Shown here: positions 8,666-19,948 of the stretch, one piece after another
How the letters are laid out: each line of letters begins with the position of its first letter
Position numbering within the stretch: position 1 is the stretch's first letter
NCBI RefSeq assembly: GCF_004348265.1
Contig: NZ_SMNT01000002.1
Span: forward strand, 62,001-126,000
Origin: Methylobacterium segetis
GTDB taxonomy: Bacteria; Pseudomonadota; Alphaproteobacteria; Rhizobiales; Beijerinckiaceae
Direction: 5' to 3'
Length of the DNA stretch: 64,000 nt
Position numbers and translations under genes: made by a program
Notes under the pieces: generated by a model
What the model saw: the letters and a program-made list of their open reading frames with translations, nothing else
Told to the model about the DNA's origin: nothing
Databases searched by the model: none

Positions 8666-9663
8666 GCGGGGAGCGGCCCGGCGAGGACGCGCTCATCGCG
8701 CGCTACTTCGCGCCGCTCGCGGGCGAGGGCGCCGACGGGCTGCGCGACGACGCCGCGAGCCTGACGCCGCGCCCGGGCCACGACCTCGTCCTCACCGCCG
8801 ACGCCCTCGTGGCCGGCATCCACTACTTCCCCGAGGATCCGCCGGCCTCGATCGCCCGCAAGGCGCTCGGCGTGAACCTGTCGGATCTCGCCGCCAAGGG
8901 CGCGCAGCCCCGGGCCTATCTCCTCCAGCTCGGCCTGCCGGACGACTGGACCGAGGCCTGGCTCGCGGGTTTCAGCGCGGGCCTCGCGGAAGCCGCGGCC
9001 GCATTCGGCTGCGCGCTGCTCGGCGGCGACACGGTCCGCTCCCCGGGGGCGGCCTTCATCGGGGTCACCGCGCTCGGCGAGGTGCCGGCCGGCCGCATGG
9101 TGCGCCGGCAGGCGGCCCGCATCGGAGACCGGGTCTGCGTCAGCGGGACGATCGGCGACGCGGCGCTCGGCCTCGCGCTGCGCCTGCGGCCGGCGGCAGC
9201 CTGGGCGGCCGGGCTCGATGCGGATGAGCGCGGGCACCTCCTCGACCGCTACCTGCATCCGCGCCCGCGCCTGCCCCTCGCGCCCCTGCTGCGCCGTTAC
9301 GCCAGCGCGGCGATGGACGTCTCGGACGGGCTCGCGGGCGATCTCGCCAAGATGATGGGCGGGGGGGAGGGCAGGCGGGCCGAGATCGCCGTCCCGTCCG
9401 TCCCGCTCTCCGCCGCCGCGCGCGCGGCCATCGCGGGCGACGCCGCGCTCCTCGACACGGCGCTGACCGGCGGGGACGATTACGAGATCCTCTGCACGGT
9501 GCCGCCGGAGGCGACCGAGGCCTTCCGCGCCGAAGCCGCGGCCGCTGGCGTGCCCGTCGCCGTGATCGGCGAGGTCGTGGCGGGGGAGGGATCGCCGCGC
9601 TTCACGACCGCCGAGGGCGCCTCGCGCAGCTTCGCCGCCGGCTCGTTCAGCCACTTCCGCTGA
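8662..9663 (+). CDS. thiL: Thiamine-monophosphate kinase
   Basis: The 333-residue protein phosphorylates thiamine monophosphate to the diphosphate cofactor. N-terminal GEDALIARYFAPL, DDAA and TADALVAGIHYF (Mg/ATP-binding aspartates), NLSDLAAKGAQP, GGDTV and the C-terminal DVSDGLAGDL and GGDDYE are all hallmarks of the AIR synthase-like ThiL fold. The GTG start overlaps the nusB stop (GTGA). It is the last gene of the operon and is followed by a hairpin. Confidence 0.94.
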   Translation: MSGERPGEDALIARYFAPLAGEGADGLRDDAASLTPRPGHDLVLTADALVAGIHYFPEDPPASIARKALGVNLSDLAAKGAQPRAYLLQLGLPDDWTEAWLAGFSAGLAEAAAAFGCALLGGDTVRSPGAAFIGVTALGEVPAGRMVRRQAARIGDRVCVSGTIGDAALGLALRLRPAAAWAAGLDADERGHLLDRYLHPRPRLPLAPLLRRYASAAMDVSDGLAGDLAKMMGGGEGRRAEIAVPSVPLSAAARAAIAGDAALLDTALTGGDDYEILCTVPPEATEAFRAEAAAAGVPVAVIGEVVAGEGSPRFTTAEGASRSFAAGSFSHFR

Positions 9664-9687
9664 GGGCGGGCCGCGCGAGGCCTGCCC
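9664..9687. terminator. Hairpin between thiL and a convergent gene
   Basis: A 9-bp stem with one G.T pair (GGGCGGGCC / GGCCTGCCC) and a six-base loop lies directly after the thiL stop. It is shared with the convergent minus-strand gene. There is no T-tract. Confidence 0.5.
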
Positions 9688-9691
9688 GATC

Positions 9692-9994
9692 TCACCTGTC
9701 CCGAACGGGCGCTTTCGGCAGGCCCTGGGGCGCGAGGCCGAGCTGCGCCCGGACATCGTCCATCAGCTCGGCGGCCACCGACGGCATCCAGAGGGCGAGG
9801 TCGCCCTGCGAGACACGGCTGGCCGGCGAGGCCGAGCGCGGTGCGGGCGCCGAGAACGAGCGTTGCAGGAGCGTGATCAGGTCCTCGCGGACATCCTCGG
9901 GCTGGTCGCTGACCCGTTCCGCGAGCAGGAACTGGACGGCCTTCGTCAACGTCTCGATCGTGGCGGCGAGCCGCGCGACCTGATCGGCACTCAT
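9692..9994 (-). CDS. Small hypothetical protein, coiled N-terminus
   Basis: This 100-residue soluble protein is not one I recognise. The N-terminal 35 residues are a heptad-like helix (VARLAATIETLTKAVQFLLAE). The middle is Ser/Pro/Ala-rich and the end has the segment ALWMPSVAAELMDDVRAQLGL. The ATG at 9992-9994 has a good ribosome site (AGGGGA). It stands alone, divergent from hppA and convergent with thiL. A coding role is supported by the ribosome site and GC-rich third positions; function is unknown. Confidence 0.6.
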   Translation of the reverse strand: MSADQVARLAATIETLTKAVQFLLAERVSDQPEDVREDLITLLQRSFSAPAPRSASPASRVSQGDLALWMPSVAAELMDDVRAQLGLAPQGLPKAPVRDR

Positions 9995-10344
9995 CCCGTG
10001 TCCCCTGCCTCTGTGCCCTGACGCCTTTGCAACCTCTGATTAACATCGCCGAGTCGCCCGGCAATCGGAATTCGTGAGGTCGGGCGCGGCGGCACCGGAG
10101 CGCCGGGACGGGGCGGGGCGCACGGCTATAATGCAGGTGGCACGGATACTGAATAATTTTGCAGCGCAACAATATCGGCTGTTCGAAACGGTACGCGCTG
10201 TTTGCGCTCCGCCGCGAAGTTTGGCAATCAGGGCACGCACTTCCGGGGAGGAAGGGCACGACCCGAGCGCCACGTCCCATGGCCGTCCCGGCCGAGCTCG
10301 GCGAAACAAGCCAACGCCTGGCATCATAATTCAAGGACGGATGA
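9995..10344. other. Gene-free region upstream of hppA
   Basis: This is 350 bases between two divergent genes, more AT-rich than the neighbours at about 10130-10190. TATAAT occurs at 10127-10132, but the bases where a -35 box would lie are GC-only, so I do not call a promoter. AAGGA just before 10341 is the hppA ribosome site. No ORF, RNA fold or repeat is evident. Confidence 0.5.
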
Positions 10345-12492
<2,148 letters not shown>

Positions 12493-12533
12493 GCACGGGC
12501 GAGCCCGGTCGACGCCGGAGATCCGCCCTGACG

Positions 12534-12569
12534 ATCCGCGTCCGCTCCGGGAGCGGGCGCGGATTTTTT
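12534..12569 (+). terminator. Rho-independent terminator of hppA
   Basis: A 14-bp stem (ATCCGCGTCCGCTC pairing with GAGCGGGCGCGGAT, one G.U) with a three-base loop runs directly into TTTTTT (12564-12569). It is the strongest intrinsic terminator I found here. The rest of the 312-base gap to the next gene (12570-12804) shows no other feature I can support. Confidence 0.9.
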
Positions 12570-12804
12570 ACGTCAACTCATCGTGACCAGAGCGCAACCC
12601 GTTCGCCGGGTTGCGTTATCGCGCATTTGCGGACTCGTTTTAACATAGATTACGTGTAGGGGGCCGCTCGGGCGGCGCGCTGCGCCTGCGTGAAAGCCGC
12701 AGCCGCGGTCCCGGCGTCAGGCATGTCGCGTCGTCTTCGAGCCGCCGAACCGCGCGACGACGCTCGCGGCAGCGTCGGAATTCGTTCGCGGAACTGATGG
12801 CCCC

Positions 12805-13863
12805 ATGAAGGATCGGGACGATGACTGGAACGGCGGGCTTCGTCCCTCGGCCGCCCGCCTCGCCCATTCCTCGCGGGAGATGCTGCGCCGGGTCGAGAGC
12901 TTCGGGCTGACGGGGAACTGGGGCTGGACCTTCGCGACCGGCGAGCAGGTCTGGTCCCTCGGCCTGTACGGGCTCCTCGGCCTGGAGCCCGGGATCGTGC
13001 GTCCCGGGATCGAGACCTTCCTCGCCTGCGTCCATCCGGCGGACCGGGCCTCCGTCGCGCTCGCCTGGAACGAGATGCGCTACGGCGTCCTCGGCGACCG
13101 CCGCTTCCGCATCATCCGCCCCAATGGCGCGCAGCGCACGATGCTCGGCCACAGCGAGATCCATCACGCCCTGGACGGCCGCCCGATCGGCGCGGCCGGG
13201 CTCCTCGTCGACGTGACGGAGCGCGAGCGGCTCGACCAAGCCCGCGCGATCGACGCGGGGCGCCGCCTGAGCCTGTTCCGGGAGACCGGATCCTACTTCT
13301 CGCACATCCCGATGAGCCCGTTCGATCCCTATCCGCCCGAGCTTCTCGCCCTCACCGGCAAGCGTCGGGAGGATTTCAACGAGAACTGGCTCTGCGCGAT
13401 CCCGCGCGAGGAGCACGGCTTCTGGCGGGGAGAGCTGATGCAATCCTGGGCGGGGACGAAGCCCTTCACCTACCTCTACACGCAGATCCGCGCCGACGGC
13501 GAGCGCGTCCGCTATCGCGGCACCTTCGCGCCGATCCTCGACGCAAGCGGGGGGACCGAGGCGTGGTCGGCCTTCACCGGTCCGGAGCGCATGGCGGTGG
13601 GGCCGGCGACGGGCGGCCTCGCCAGGGCGCTCGAATTGTCCGTCGCCGGCTGGCACCTGCGCGCGGCCCGCGCCCTGCTCGACTGGTCCATGACGGATCT
13701 CGCGAAAGCGAGCGGCCTGTCCTTCTCCAGCATCCGGCGGCTGGAGGAGAACGCGGACACGTCCTCCGCCCGCACCCGGCACGTCGCGATCGCGGCGCTG
13801 CGCCGGGCCGGCATCCGCTTCGCGCTCACGCAGGGCAACACGATCGCGGTCGCGAGGCTTTGA
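12805..13863 (+). CDS. PAS-domain protein with C-terminal helix-turn-helix
   Basis: The 352-residue cytosolic protein has two PAS-like domains (about 35-150, containing GNWGWTFATGEQVWS and VHPADR; about 155-270, containing YFSHIPMSPFDPYP). A C-terminal XRE-like helix-turn-helix follows (about 283-340: ALLDWSMTDLAKASGLSFSSIRR). No kinase or output enzyme is present, so it looks like a one-component sensor that binds DNA directly. The first PAS has the HPADR element common in PAS domains of hybrid kinases. It is read alone; no target is evident in the flanking DNA. The ligand is unknown. Confidence 0.75.
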   Translation: MKDRDDDWNGGLRPSAARLAHSSREMLRRVESFGLTGNWGWTFATGEQVWSLGLYGLLGLEPGIVRPGIETFLACVHPADRASVALAWNEMRYGVLGDRRFRIIRPNGAQRTMLGHSEIHHALDGRPIGAAGLLVDVTERERLDQARAIDAGRRLSLFRETGSYFSHIPMSPFDPYPPELLALTGKRREDFNENWLCAIPREEHGFWRGELMQSWAGTKPFTYLYTQIRADGERVRYRGTFAPILDASGGTEAWSAFTGPERMAVGPATGGLARALELSVAGWHLRAARALLDWSMTDLAKASGLSFSSIRRLEENADTSSARTRHVAIAALRRAGIRFALTQGNTIAVARL

Positions 13864-14049
13864 CCCGGCGGGCGCCGCACCGCGCCCTCGCTCGTGGACC
13901 CCATGTGCGCGAGCGCACCGTCGGTGCCGGCACAACTCTGGTGCAGTGCAGCGAAGTGCCCACGTATCCCGCACCCGGTGACCTGTGCGGTCCCGGTTGA
14001 CCGAGCCGCGGCGTACGTGCGCGGCCGAACAGCGTCCTTGAGAGACGCG

Positions 14050-15141
14050 ATGCCTTCCTTGTTCGATCCGATCCGACTCGGCGCCATCGATGCGCCGAAC
14101 CGCATCCTGATGGCCCCGCTCACCCGCGGCCGCGCCACGCGCACCCATGTGCCGACGCCGATCATGGCCGAGTATTACGCCCAGCGCGCCGGCGCCGGCC
14201 TCATCATCTCGGAGGCGACTGGCATCAGCCAGGAGGGTCTCGGCTGGCCCTACGCGCCCGGCCTCTGGTCGGACGAGCAGGTCGAGGCCTGGAAGCCGGT
14301 GGTCGCGGCGGTGCACGGGGCGGGCGGGCGCATCGTCGCCCAGCTCTGGCATATGGGCCGCATCGTCCATCCCGATTTCCTCGGCGGCGAGAAGCCGGTC
14401 TCGGCCTCGGCGACGACGGCGCCGGACGCGGCGCACACCTATTCCGGCAAGAAGCCCTATGCGGAGGCCCGGCCGCTCGACCTCGACGAGATCCCGCGGC
14501 TTCTCGCCGACTACGAGCGCGCGACCCGCAACGCGCTCGCCGCCGGGTTCGACGGCGTGCAGATCCACGCCGCGAACGGCTACCTGCCCGACCAGTTCCT
14601 GCGCGACGGCTCGAACTTCCGGGACGATGCGTATGGCGGCCCGGTCGAGAACCGGATCCGGCTGCTTACCGAGGTGACGCGCGCAGTCGTCGGCGTCGCC
14701 GGCAAGGAGCGCACGGGCGTGCGCCTCTCCCCGAACGGCGACAGCCAGGGCGTTGACGATTCGAACCCGGAGGCCCTGTTCGGCGCCGCCGCTGAGGCCC
14801 TGGGGCGCATCGGTATCGCCTTCCTGGAACTGCGCGAGCCCGGCCCCAACGGCACCTTCGGCAAGGCCAATCGTCCCCCCGTCGCGCCGACGATCAAGCG
14901 CGCCTTCGGAGGCCCCCTGATCCTCAACTCGGATTACGACGGCCGGTCCGCCCAGGCCGCCCTCGACGAGGGCGTCGCCGACGCGGTCGCCTTCGGCCGG
15001 ACCTTCATCGCCAACCCCGACCTGCCCCGCCGGATCGCCGAGGACGCTCCCCTGAACAAGGACGTCGCGAAGACGTGGTACTCGCAGGGGCCGGAAGGCT
15101 ACATCGACTATCCGACGCTCGCGGATTCGAAGGCCGCCTGA
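14050..15141 (+). CDS. Old Yellow Enzyme family alkene reductase
   Basis: The 363-residue FMN-dependent NAD(P)H:flavin oxidoreductase is of the NemA/XenB type and reduces activated C=C bonds or nitro groups. The TIM barrel shows N-terminal FDPIRLGAIDAPNRILMAPLTRGRA, AQLWHMGRI (about 97-105), FDGVQIHAANGYLPDQFLRDGSN (with the His/Asn pair binding the carbonyl and the Tyr proton donor), YGG and VAFGRTFIANPDLP near the C-terminus. Length is typical. The true start is ATG 14050; the frame continues upstream without family sequence. It is monocistronic and followed by a hairpin at 15187. Confidence 0.92.
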   Translation: MPSLFDPIRLGAIDAPNRILMAPLTRGRATRTHVPTPIMAEYYAQRAGAGLIISEATGISQEGLGWPYAPGLWSDEQVEAWKPVVAAVHGAGGRIVAQLWHMGRIVHPDFLGGEKPVSASATTAPDAAHTYSGKKPYAEARPLDLDEIPRLLADYERATRNALAAGFDGVQIHAANGYLPDQFLRDGSNFRDDAYGGPVENRIRLLTEVTRAVVGVAGKERTGVRLSPNGDSQGVDDSNPEALFGAAAEALGRIGIAFLELREPGPNGTFGKANRPPVAPTIKRAFGGPLILNSDYDGRSAQAALDEGVADAVAFGRTFIANPDLPRRIAEDAPLNKDVAKTWYSQGPEGYIDYPTLADSKAA

Positions 15142-15186
15142 GGATCGGCAGGCACCAGCCTGCGCCGAGGACGCGTAACCCTGCCC

Positions 15187-15212
15187 CGGCGCCGGCTCCC
15201 ATGCCGGCGCCG
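15187..15212 (+). terminator. Hairpin downstream of the alkene reductase
   Basis: A 10-bp perfect stem (CGGCGCCGGC / GCCGGCGCCG) with loop TCCCAT lies 45 bases after the stop codon. It has no T-tract. Confidence 0.5.
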
Positions 15213-15430
15213 ATTCGGCGCGGGCGCCCTGACTCAACTGTGTATTTTTAGACAGAACCTGATCTGGCCGCGGAATGTCGCGGCCTTGACTTGCAAGGTT
15301 GCTGCGATCCGGGATCTCCCGCCGCGGCAGCCGTACTTTTTTGCGGCTTTCGACCGGATCGGTGGTCTTTGTCCTGTTCCCGGGCGGGCACGCTGACTAT
15401 CTCTCGGCGTGTGGAGAAGGATCAGCTCAA

Positions 15431-17329
15431 TTGACGTCCGAATTGCCGGGCGACGTGGCCCAGCCGGCCTGGTCCGAGGCCGAGCGGCTCGCGGACCTGC
15501 GCGCCCTGCACGTCCTCGACACCCCGCAGGACGCCGCCTACGACGACCTGATCCGGATCGCGGCCCTCGTCTGCGAGGCGCCCTCGGCCCTCGTGAGCTT
15601 CGTGGACGAGGAGCGGCAATGGTTCAAGGCCGAGATCGGGTTCGGCTGCGCCGAGACCCCCCTCGACCGGTCGATCTGCGCGCACGCGATCCGCGAGGAG
15701 GCCCTCCTCGTCGTGCCGGACCTCACCGCGGACCGGCGGACCCGCGAGAACCCGCTCGTGACGGGCGAGCCCTTCCTGCGGTTCTACGCGGGTGCCGTCA
15801 TCCGCGGGCCCTCCGGCCTGCCGCTTGGCAGCCTGTGCGTCCTCGACCATGAGCCGCGGCCTCAGGGCCTCTCGCCTGCGCAGAGCGAGACCCTGTGCGC
15901 GCTCGCTCGGCAGATCACGGCGCTCCTCGCTCACCGGCAGAATCTCGCGACGATCACCGCCCGCGAGGCGGAGCTCGAAGCGAGCGAGCGGCGGTTCCGC
16001 GTGATGACCGCGGCGATGCCGCAGATGGTCTGGACCACGCTGCCCGACGGGTTCCACGATTATTACAACGACCGCTGGTACGAGTTCACCGGGGTGCCCT
16101 ACGGCTCGACGGATGGCGAGGGCTGGAACGGCATGTTCCACCCGGACGATCAGGACCGGGCCTGGTCGCGCTGGCGTCACTCGCTCGCCACCGGCGAGCC
16201 CTACGAGATCGAGTACCGGCTGCGCCACCATACGGGCGCATATCGCTGGACGCTCGGCCGGGCGATGCCCATCCGCGACGCGAGCGGCCGGATCGAGCGC
16301 TGGTTCGGCACCTGCACCGATATCGAGGACCTGAAGCGCGCGGAGACCGAGGCGCGCAAGCTCGCCGCCGTCGTCGAGACGTCCAAGGATTTCATCGGCG
16401 TCGCCGATGCGGAGGGGCGGATCGTTCACCTCAACGAGGCGGCGCTCCGCCTCGTCGGGCTCGGCGACCTCGCCGCCGCCCGCGAGACCCGGATCGCGGA
16501 TTATTTCATGCCGGCGAGCCAGCGCATCCTCGACGAGGTGGTGCTGCCGACCGTGCGCCGCGACGGCTGGTGGGAGGGGGAACTCGCCTTCCGCCATTTC
16601 GGCACGGGCGAGGGGATCGCCGTCCTCTACAACATCTTCCCCGTGCGCGACGCGGCCGGCCGTGAGGTCGGCTACGCGACGGTGACCCGCGACCTCCGGG
16701 AGCGCAAGCGCGCCGAGGAGGCCCGCGACCTCCTGATCCGGGAATTGTCGCACCGCATCAAGAACATCTTCGCGGTGGTGGGCGGCATCGCGGCCCTGAC
16801 CGCGCGCAGCGACCCCGAGGCGCGCCCCTTCGTCGAGGCCTTCCGCGAGCGGCTGACGGCCCTCGCGCAGGCCCATGAATACGTGCGGCCCCACTCGCCG
16901 GAGAGCGCCCCCACCGTCGAGGGCGAGACGCTGCTCGGCCTGATGCGGCTCATCATGGCGGCCTACATGCAGGCGGGCCGCGCGCGCGTGGCGATCGGCG
17001 GGGACGACGCGCCGGTGGGTGAGCGGGCGGCCACCGCGCTCGCGCTGATCATGCACGAGCAGGCGACGAACGCCGTGAAGTACGGCGGCCTCTCGACGGA
17101 GGACGGCACTGTCTCGCTGACCGGCCGCATCGAGGGCGACAGCTATCATCTGACCTGGGCGGAGGCGGGCGGCCCCGTGATCGCCCACGCGCCGTCCCGC
17201 CGCGGCTTCGGCACGGTGCTCGCCGAGCGGAGCGTCGCGGGCCAGCTCGACGGCAGCTTGGAGCACGAATGGGCGCCGGGCGGGCTGGTGATGCGCCTGC
17301 GTGTCCCGGTGGCGAATCTGCGCTATTGA
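15431..17329 (+). CDS. HWE-family sensor histidine kinase (GAF-PAS-PAS)
   Basis: With the TTG start at 15431 the protein has 632 residues: GAF (about 25-165), PAS with PAC (about 185-305), a second PAS (about 310-428) and an HWE kinase core (430-632). The phospho-acceptor is His441 in LSHRIKNIFAVV; HEQATNAVKYGGLS and the W-x-E of LTWAEAGG define the HWE class. No transmembrane segment is seen, so it should sense in the cytosol. TTG 15431 is preceded by GAGAAGGA at nine bases. The frame opens upstream to another TTG at 15299, but those 44 codons look non-coding. No partner regulator is adjacent. HWE kinases in this group often feed PhyR-type stress signalling. Confidence 0.88.
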   Translation: MTSELPGDVAQPAWSEAERLADLRALHVLDTPQDAAYDDLIRIAALVCEAPSALVSFVDEERQWFKAEIGFGCAETPLDRSICAHAIREEALLVVPDLTADRRTRENPLVTGEPFLRFYAGAVIRGPSGLPLGSLCVLDHEPRPQGLSPAQSETLCALARQITALLAHRQNLATITAREAELEASERRFRVMTAAMPQMVWTTLPDGFHDYYNDRWYEFTGVPYGSTDGEGWNGMFHPDDQDRAWSRWRHSLATGEPYEIEYRLRHHTGAYRWTLGRAMPIRDASGRIERWFGTCTDIEDLKRAETEARKLAAVVETSKDFIGVADAEGRIVHLNEAALRLVGLGDLAAARETRIADYFMPASQRILDEVVLPTVRRDGWWEGELAFRHFGTGEGIAVLYNIFPVRDAAGREVGYATVTRDLRERKRAEEARDLLIRELSHRIKNIFAVVGGIAALTARSDPEARPFVEAFRERLTALAQAHEYVRPHSPESAPTVEGETLLGLMRLIMAAYMQAGRARVAIGGDDAPVGERAATALALIMHEQATNAVKYGGLSTEDGTVSLTGRIEGDSYHLTWAEAGGPVIAHAPSRRGFGTVLAERSVAGQLDGSLEHEWAPGGLVMRLRVPVANLRY

Positions 17330-17370
17330 GGCGGCCTCTCCGCTCGCCCCTCTGCCTTGCCCGCCCCGCC

Positions 17371-18036
17371 ATGACCCGTGAGCGCCCGCCCGCGCCCTGC
17401 CGCCTCGTCGTCCTCGATTTCGACGGGACGCTCGCCGACAGCTTTCCGTGGTTCTGCTCCGTCATCAACGGCGTGGCGGACCGCTACCGCTTCAGCCGCA
17501 TCGCCGAGGACGAGGTCGAGGCCCTGCGGGCGCTCGGCGCCCGCGAGATCGTGGCGCATCTCGGCGTGCCGCTCTGGAAGCTGCCGGCCATCGCGCGCCA
17601 CATGCACGGGCTCGCGGCCCGCGACATCGACGGGCTGCGCCTGTTCCCGGGCGTGCCGGACGCGCTGACGGCGCTGGCGGGACGCGGGCTGCGCCTCGCG
17701 ATCCTCAGTTCGAACACGGAATCGAACGTGCGCCGCGTGCTCGGGGCGGACCTTGCCGGCCTCGTCGAAGCCTATGCCTGCGGCGCCTCGCTCTTCGGCA
17801 AGGCGCGGCGCCTCTCCGCGCTGATCCGCCGCTCCGGCGTCGCGCCCGAGGAGGTTCTCAGCGTGGGCGACGAGATCCGCGATGCGGAGGCCGCCCGCGC
17901 GGCCGGATGCGCCTTCGGTGCCGTGGCCTGGGGTTACACGCGGGCCGATGCGCTCGCCGCCACCGGTCCCGACCATCTGTTCGAGGAGCCGGGCCAGATC
18001 GCCCGGCTGCTCGCCGGGACGCCCGTTCTCGCCTGA
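17371..18036 (+). CDS. HAD-superfamily hydrolase (phosphoglycolate phosphatase-like)
   Basis: The 221-residue protein has all four HAD motifs: DFDGTLADSF (nucleophile and acid/base Asp), ILSSNTES (motif II Ser), a Lys in SLFGKARRL (motif III) and VGDEIRDAEAA (motif IV). The helical cap between motifs I and II indicates subclass IA, as in phosphoglycolate phosphatases and related sugar-phosphate phosphatases. The substrate cannot be read from sequence. The ATG at 17371 lies 41 bases after the histidine kinase stop, so the two may be co-transcribed. Confidence 0.85.
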   Translation: MTRERPPAPCRLVVLDFDGTLADSFPWFCSVINGVADRYRFSRIAEDEVEALRALGAREIVAHLGVPLWKLPAIARHMHGLAARDIDGLRLFPGVPDALTALAGRGLRLAILSSNTESNVRRVLGADLAGLVEAYACGASLFGKARRLSALIRRSGVAPEEVLSVGDEIRDAEAARAAGCAFGAVAWGYTRADALAATGPDHLFEEPGQIARLLAGTPVLA

Positions 18037-18037
18037 G

Positions 18038-18059
18038 GAGCCCGCGCAGCGGCGGGCTC
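18038..18059. terminator. Bidirectional hairpin between convergent genes
   Basis: An 8-bp perfect stem (GAGCCCGC / GCGGGCTC) with a six-base loop lies between the HAD phosphatase (plus) and bamE (minus). Confidence 0.55.
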
Positions 18060-18073
18060 GAGCCGAACCGCGA

Positions 18074-18565
18074 TCAGAGGCCGCGGTTGGCGCCGGGCAC
18101 GGGGCTGCTGCCGCTGCCGAAGGGCTCGTAGCGCGTCAGGCCGCGGAAGAGCTGGCTGAGGAAGGCGCGGTCCGCGCCGCTCGTCGGCGTCGTGCGCTCG
18201 ATGAAGTCGAACACGCGCCCGTCCTGCAGGCCGTAGAGGGCCACGCGCTCCACCTTGAAGCCGGAGCTGAAATATACCGCGACCACCTTCTGATCCTGCA
18301 CCGACTCGCCGAGGAACATCACCGTGCGGCGGGTGTTCTGGGAGATGTAGTACCAGGACTTGTTGCCGACCGTGGAGACCGTCGAGGGCGACCCGAGGAT
18401 CTGCAGGACCTGCTCCGGGCTCGCGCCGGGCTTGATCGACGCGACGGCCGCCTGATCGATCGGGTAGCCGTGCCGAAGATCCTCGCCGATGCAGCCGGAG
18501 ACGCCGGTGGCGAGGAGCCCGACCACGGCGAGACGAGCGAGCGACGAGACGAGACGGCGCGACAT
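18074..18565 (-). CDS. bamE: Outer membrane protein assembly factor BamE
   Basis: The 163-residue lipoprotein has signal peptide residues 1-24 with lipobox TGVSGC. The SmpA/OmlA fold follows: VASIKPGASPEQVLQILGSPSTV, SWYYISQ and VAVYFSSGFKVERVALYGLQDG. BamE is the small lipoprotein of the BAM complex that inserts beta-barrel proteins into the outer membrane. It is divergent from the cytochrome bc1 chaperone gene, the standard alphaproteobacterial arrangement. Confidence 0.93.
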   Translation of the reverse strand: MSRRLVSSLARLAVVGLLATGVSGCIGEDLRHGYPIDQAAVASIKPGASPEQVLQILGSPSTVSTVGNKSWYYISQNTRRTVMFLGESVQDQKVVAVYFSSGFKVERVALYGLQDGRVFDFIERTTPTSGADRAFLSQLFRGLTRYEPFGSGSSPVPGANRGL

Positions 18566-18734
18566 CGGCCCCCCTTGAGACTGTTGGCAACCCGGACACG
18601 GATGCGGGCTCCGGGCCTGTGCCCGATGAACGCTTGCGCCTTGGCCGTGGGTTGCCGTACCGCGGGGTTATGGTTTTGACAAGGCAAGCTCGGCCACACC
18701 CCAAAGCCTTCGCGCAGAGGCATGGGGGCGCCCG

Positions 18735-19280
18735 ATGATCGCCCGCTTCTTCCGCCGCGGGGATGATCGCCGCGCGACGATCCGGCAGCTGCACGCCCGC
18801 GTCAACGAGGCGTCGCGGCAGGTGGGGCTCTACGCGCGGCTCGGCGTGCCCGATACGGTGGAGGGCCGCTTCGAGTGCCTGAGCCTGCACGTCATCCTCG
18901 TCCTGCGTAGGCTCAACGCGCTGCCGCCCCCGGCCGCGGACGTGGCGCAGGATCTCGTGAACTCGGTCTTCCTGCAGCTCGATGCGTCGCTGCGGGAGCT
19001 CGGCGTCGGGGATTTCGGGGTGCCCAAGCGCATGAAGAAGCTCGGTGCCGCCTTCTACGGGCGCGCCGCCGGCTACGACGCCGCCCTCGACGCGGACGAT
19101 CAGGCCGCCCTGGCGGCGGCGCTCGCCCGCAACGTCCTGGGCCGCGAGGAGCCCGGGGCCGCGGCCGGGCTCGCGGCCTATGTCCGGGCCGCCAATGCGG
19201 GGCTGGCGCGGACCGATCTCGACGCCATCCTCGCCGCCCCGCCCTTTCCCGATCCGGATGCGTTCGGAGATGCAGCATGA
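18735..19280 (+). CDS. Ubiquinol-cytochrome c chaperone family protein (CBP3-like)
   Basis: The 181-residue protein matches the Ubiq_cyt_C_chap domain: ARLGVPDTVEGRFECLSLHVILVLRRL (about 36-62), VNSVFLQLDASLRELGVGDFGVPKRMKKLGAAFYGRAAGYD (about 78-118). Mitochondrial relatives (CBP3) help assemble cytochrome b of complex III; a matching role in bacteria is inferred. The stop overlaps the following DUF177 gene by four bases (ATGA). Together with bamE, plsX and fabH this is a conserved alphaproteobacterial block. Confidence 0.9.
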   Translation: MIARFFRRGDDRRATIRQLHARVNEASRQVGLYARLGVPDTVEGRFECLSLHVILVLRRLNALPPPAADVAQDLVNSVFLQLDASLRELGVGDFGVPKRMKKLGAAFYGRAAGYDAALDADDQAALAAALARNVLGREEPGAAAGLAAYVRAANAGLARTDLDAILAAPPFPDPDAFGDAA

Positions 19281-19807
19281 CCCGTAGCGAGATGTACCGG
19301 CACGAGGGCGGCCCGCTCACCCGCTCCGTCAACGTCGAGCGCCTGCCGCAGGGGCGCGGCACGGTCACCGTCGAGGCCACGCAGGCCGAGTGCGACGCGC
19401 TCGCCCGGGATTTCGGCATCCCCGCGATCCGCGATCTCGTCGGCCGGTTCGATCTCGACGGCTCGCTAAGCCAGCTCCGCGTCACCGGGACCGTCGAGGC
19501 CTGCGTGACGCAGGTCTGCACGGTGAGCCTCGACCCGTTCGAGGCGAAGGTCAGCGAACCGGTCGAGGTCGACTTCACCAACGCCGATCAGCTCGTCGGC
19601 ACCGACGCAGAGGATGCCGAATTGCCCGATCCGATCGTGAACGGCCGCATCGATTTCGGCGCGCTCACCGCCGAGTTCCTGGCGCTCGGCCTCGACCCGT
19701 ATCCGCGCAAGCCCGGCATTGCCTTCGAGGAATTGCGGGAGGGCGAGGAGGAGAAGCCCTTCGCCGCTCTCGCCCGGCTGCGGGATGGCCAGCCGGGCGG
19801 GGAATAG
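19277..19807 (+). CDS. DUF177 (YceD-like) protein
   Basis: The 176-residue cytosolic acidic protein belongs to the YceD/DUF177 family, recognised by the central VTGTVEACVTQVCTVSLDPF segment with its two cysteines and the end part DFGALTAEFLALGLDPYPRKPG. In many bacteria yceD is followed by rpmF and plsX. Here plsX follows directly without rpmF, as is common in alphaproteobacteria. YceD has been linked to 23S rRNA and L32 in other species; the exact role is unsettled. It overlaps the preceding gene by four bases. Confidence 0.9.
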   Translation: MTRSEMYRHEGGPLTRSVNVERLPQGRGTVTVEATQAECDALARDFGIPAIRDLVGRFDLDGSLSQLRVTGTVEACVTQVCTVSLDPFEAKVSEPVEVDFTNADQLVGTDAEDAELPDPIVNGRIDFGALTAEFLALGLDPYPRKPGIAFEELREGEEEKPFAALARLRDGQPGGE

Positions 19808-19948
19808 GGCGCCGAATCCGCCCGGACTCAGATTTCGTTTGCCCGCCCGGCCCGGATCGCTATTTTCCGCGGCGCCGGGCGGTCCCCTCGAACAGAGCGA
19901 GCCCCCGCGACCCGGCAGCCCTCCGCACGAGGCCGCGACACAACACCC

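Noticed and set aside
10121-10135. TATAAT as an hppA promoter
   Set aside because: There is no -35-like element at the proper distance; the bases upstream are almost all G and C.
12640-15237. Long minus-strand open frame of 865 codons opposite the PAS-HTH and alkene reductase genes
   Set aside because: It is the high-GC antisense shadow of two well-supported genes and shows no family motif.
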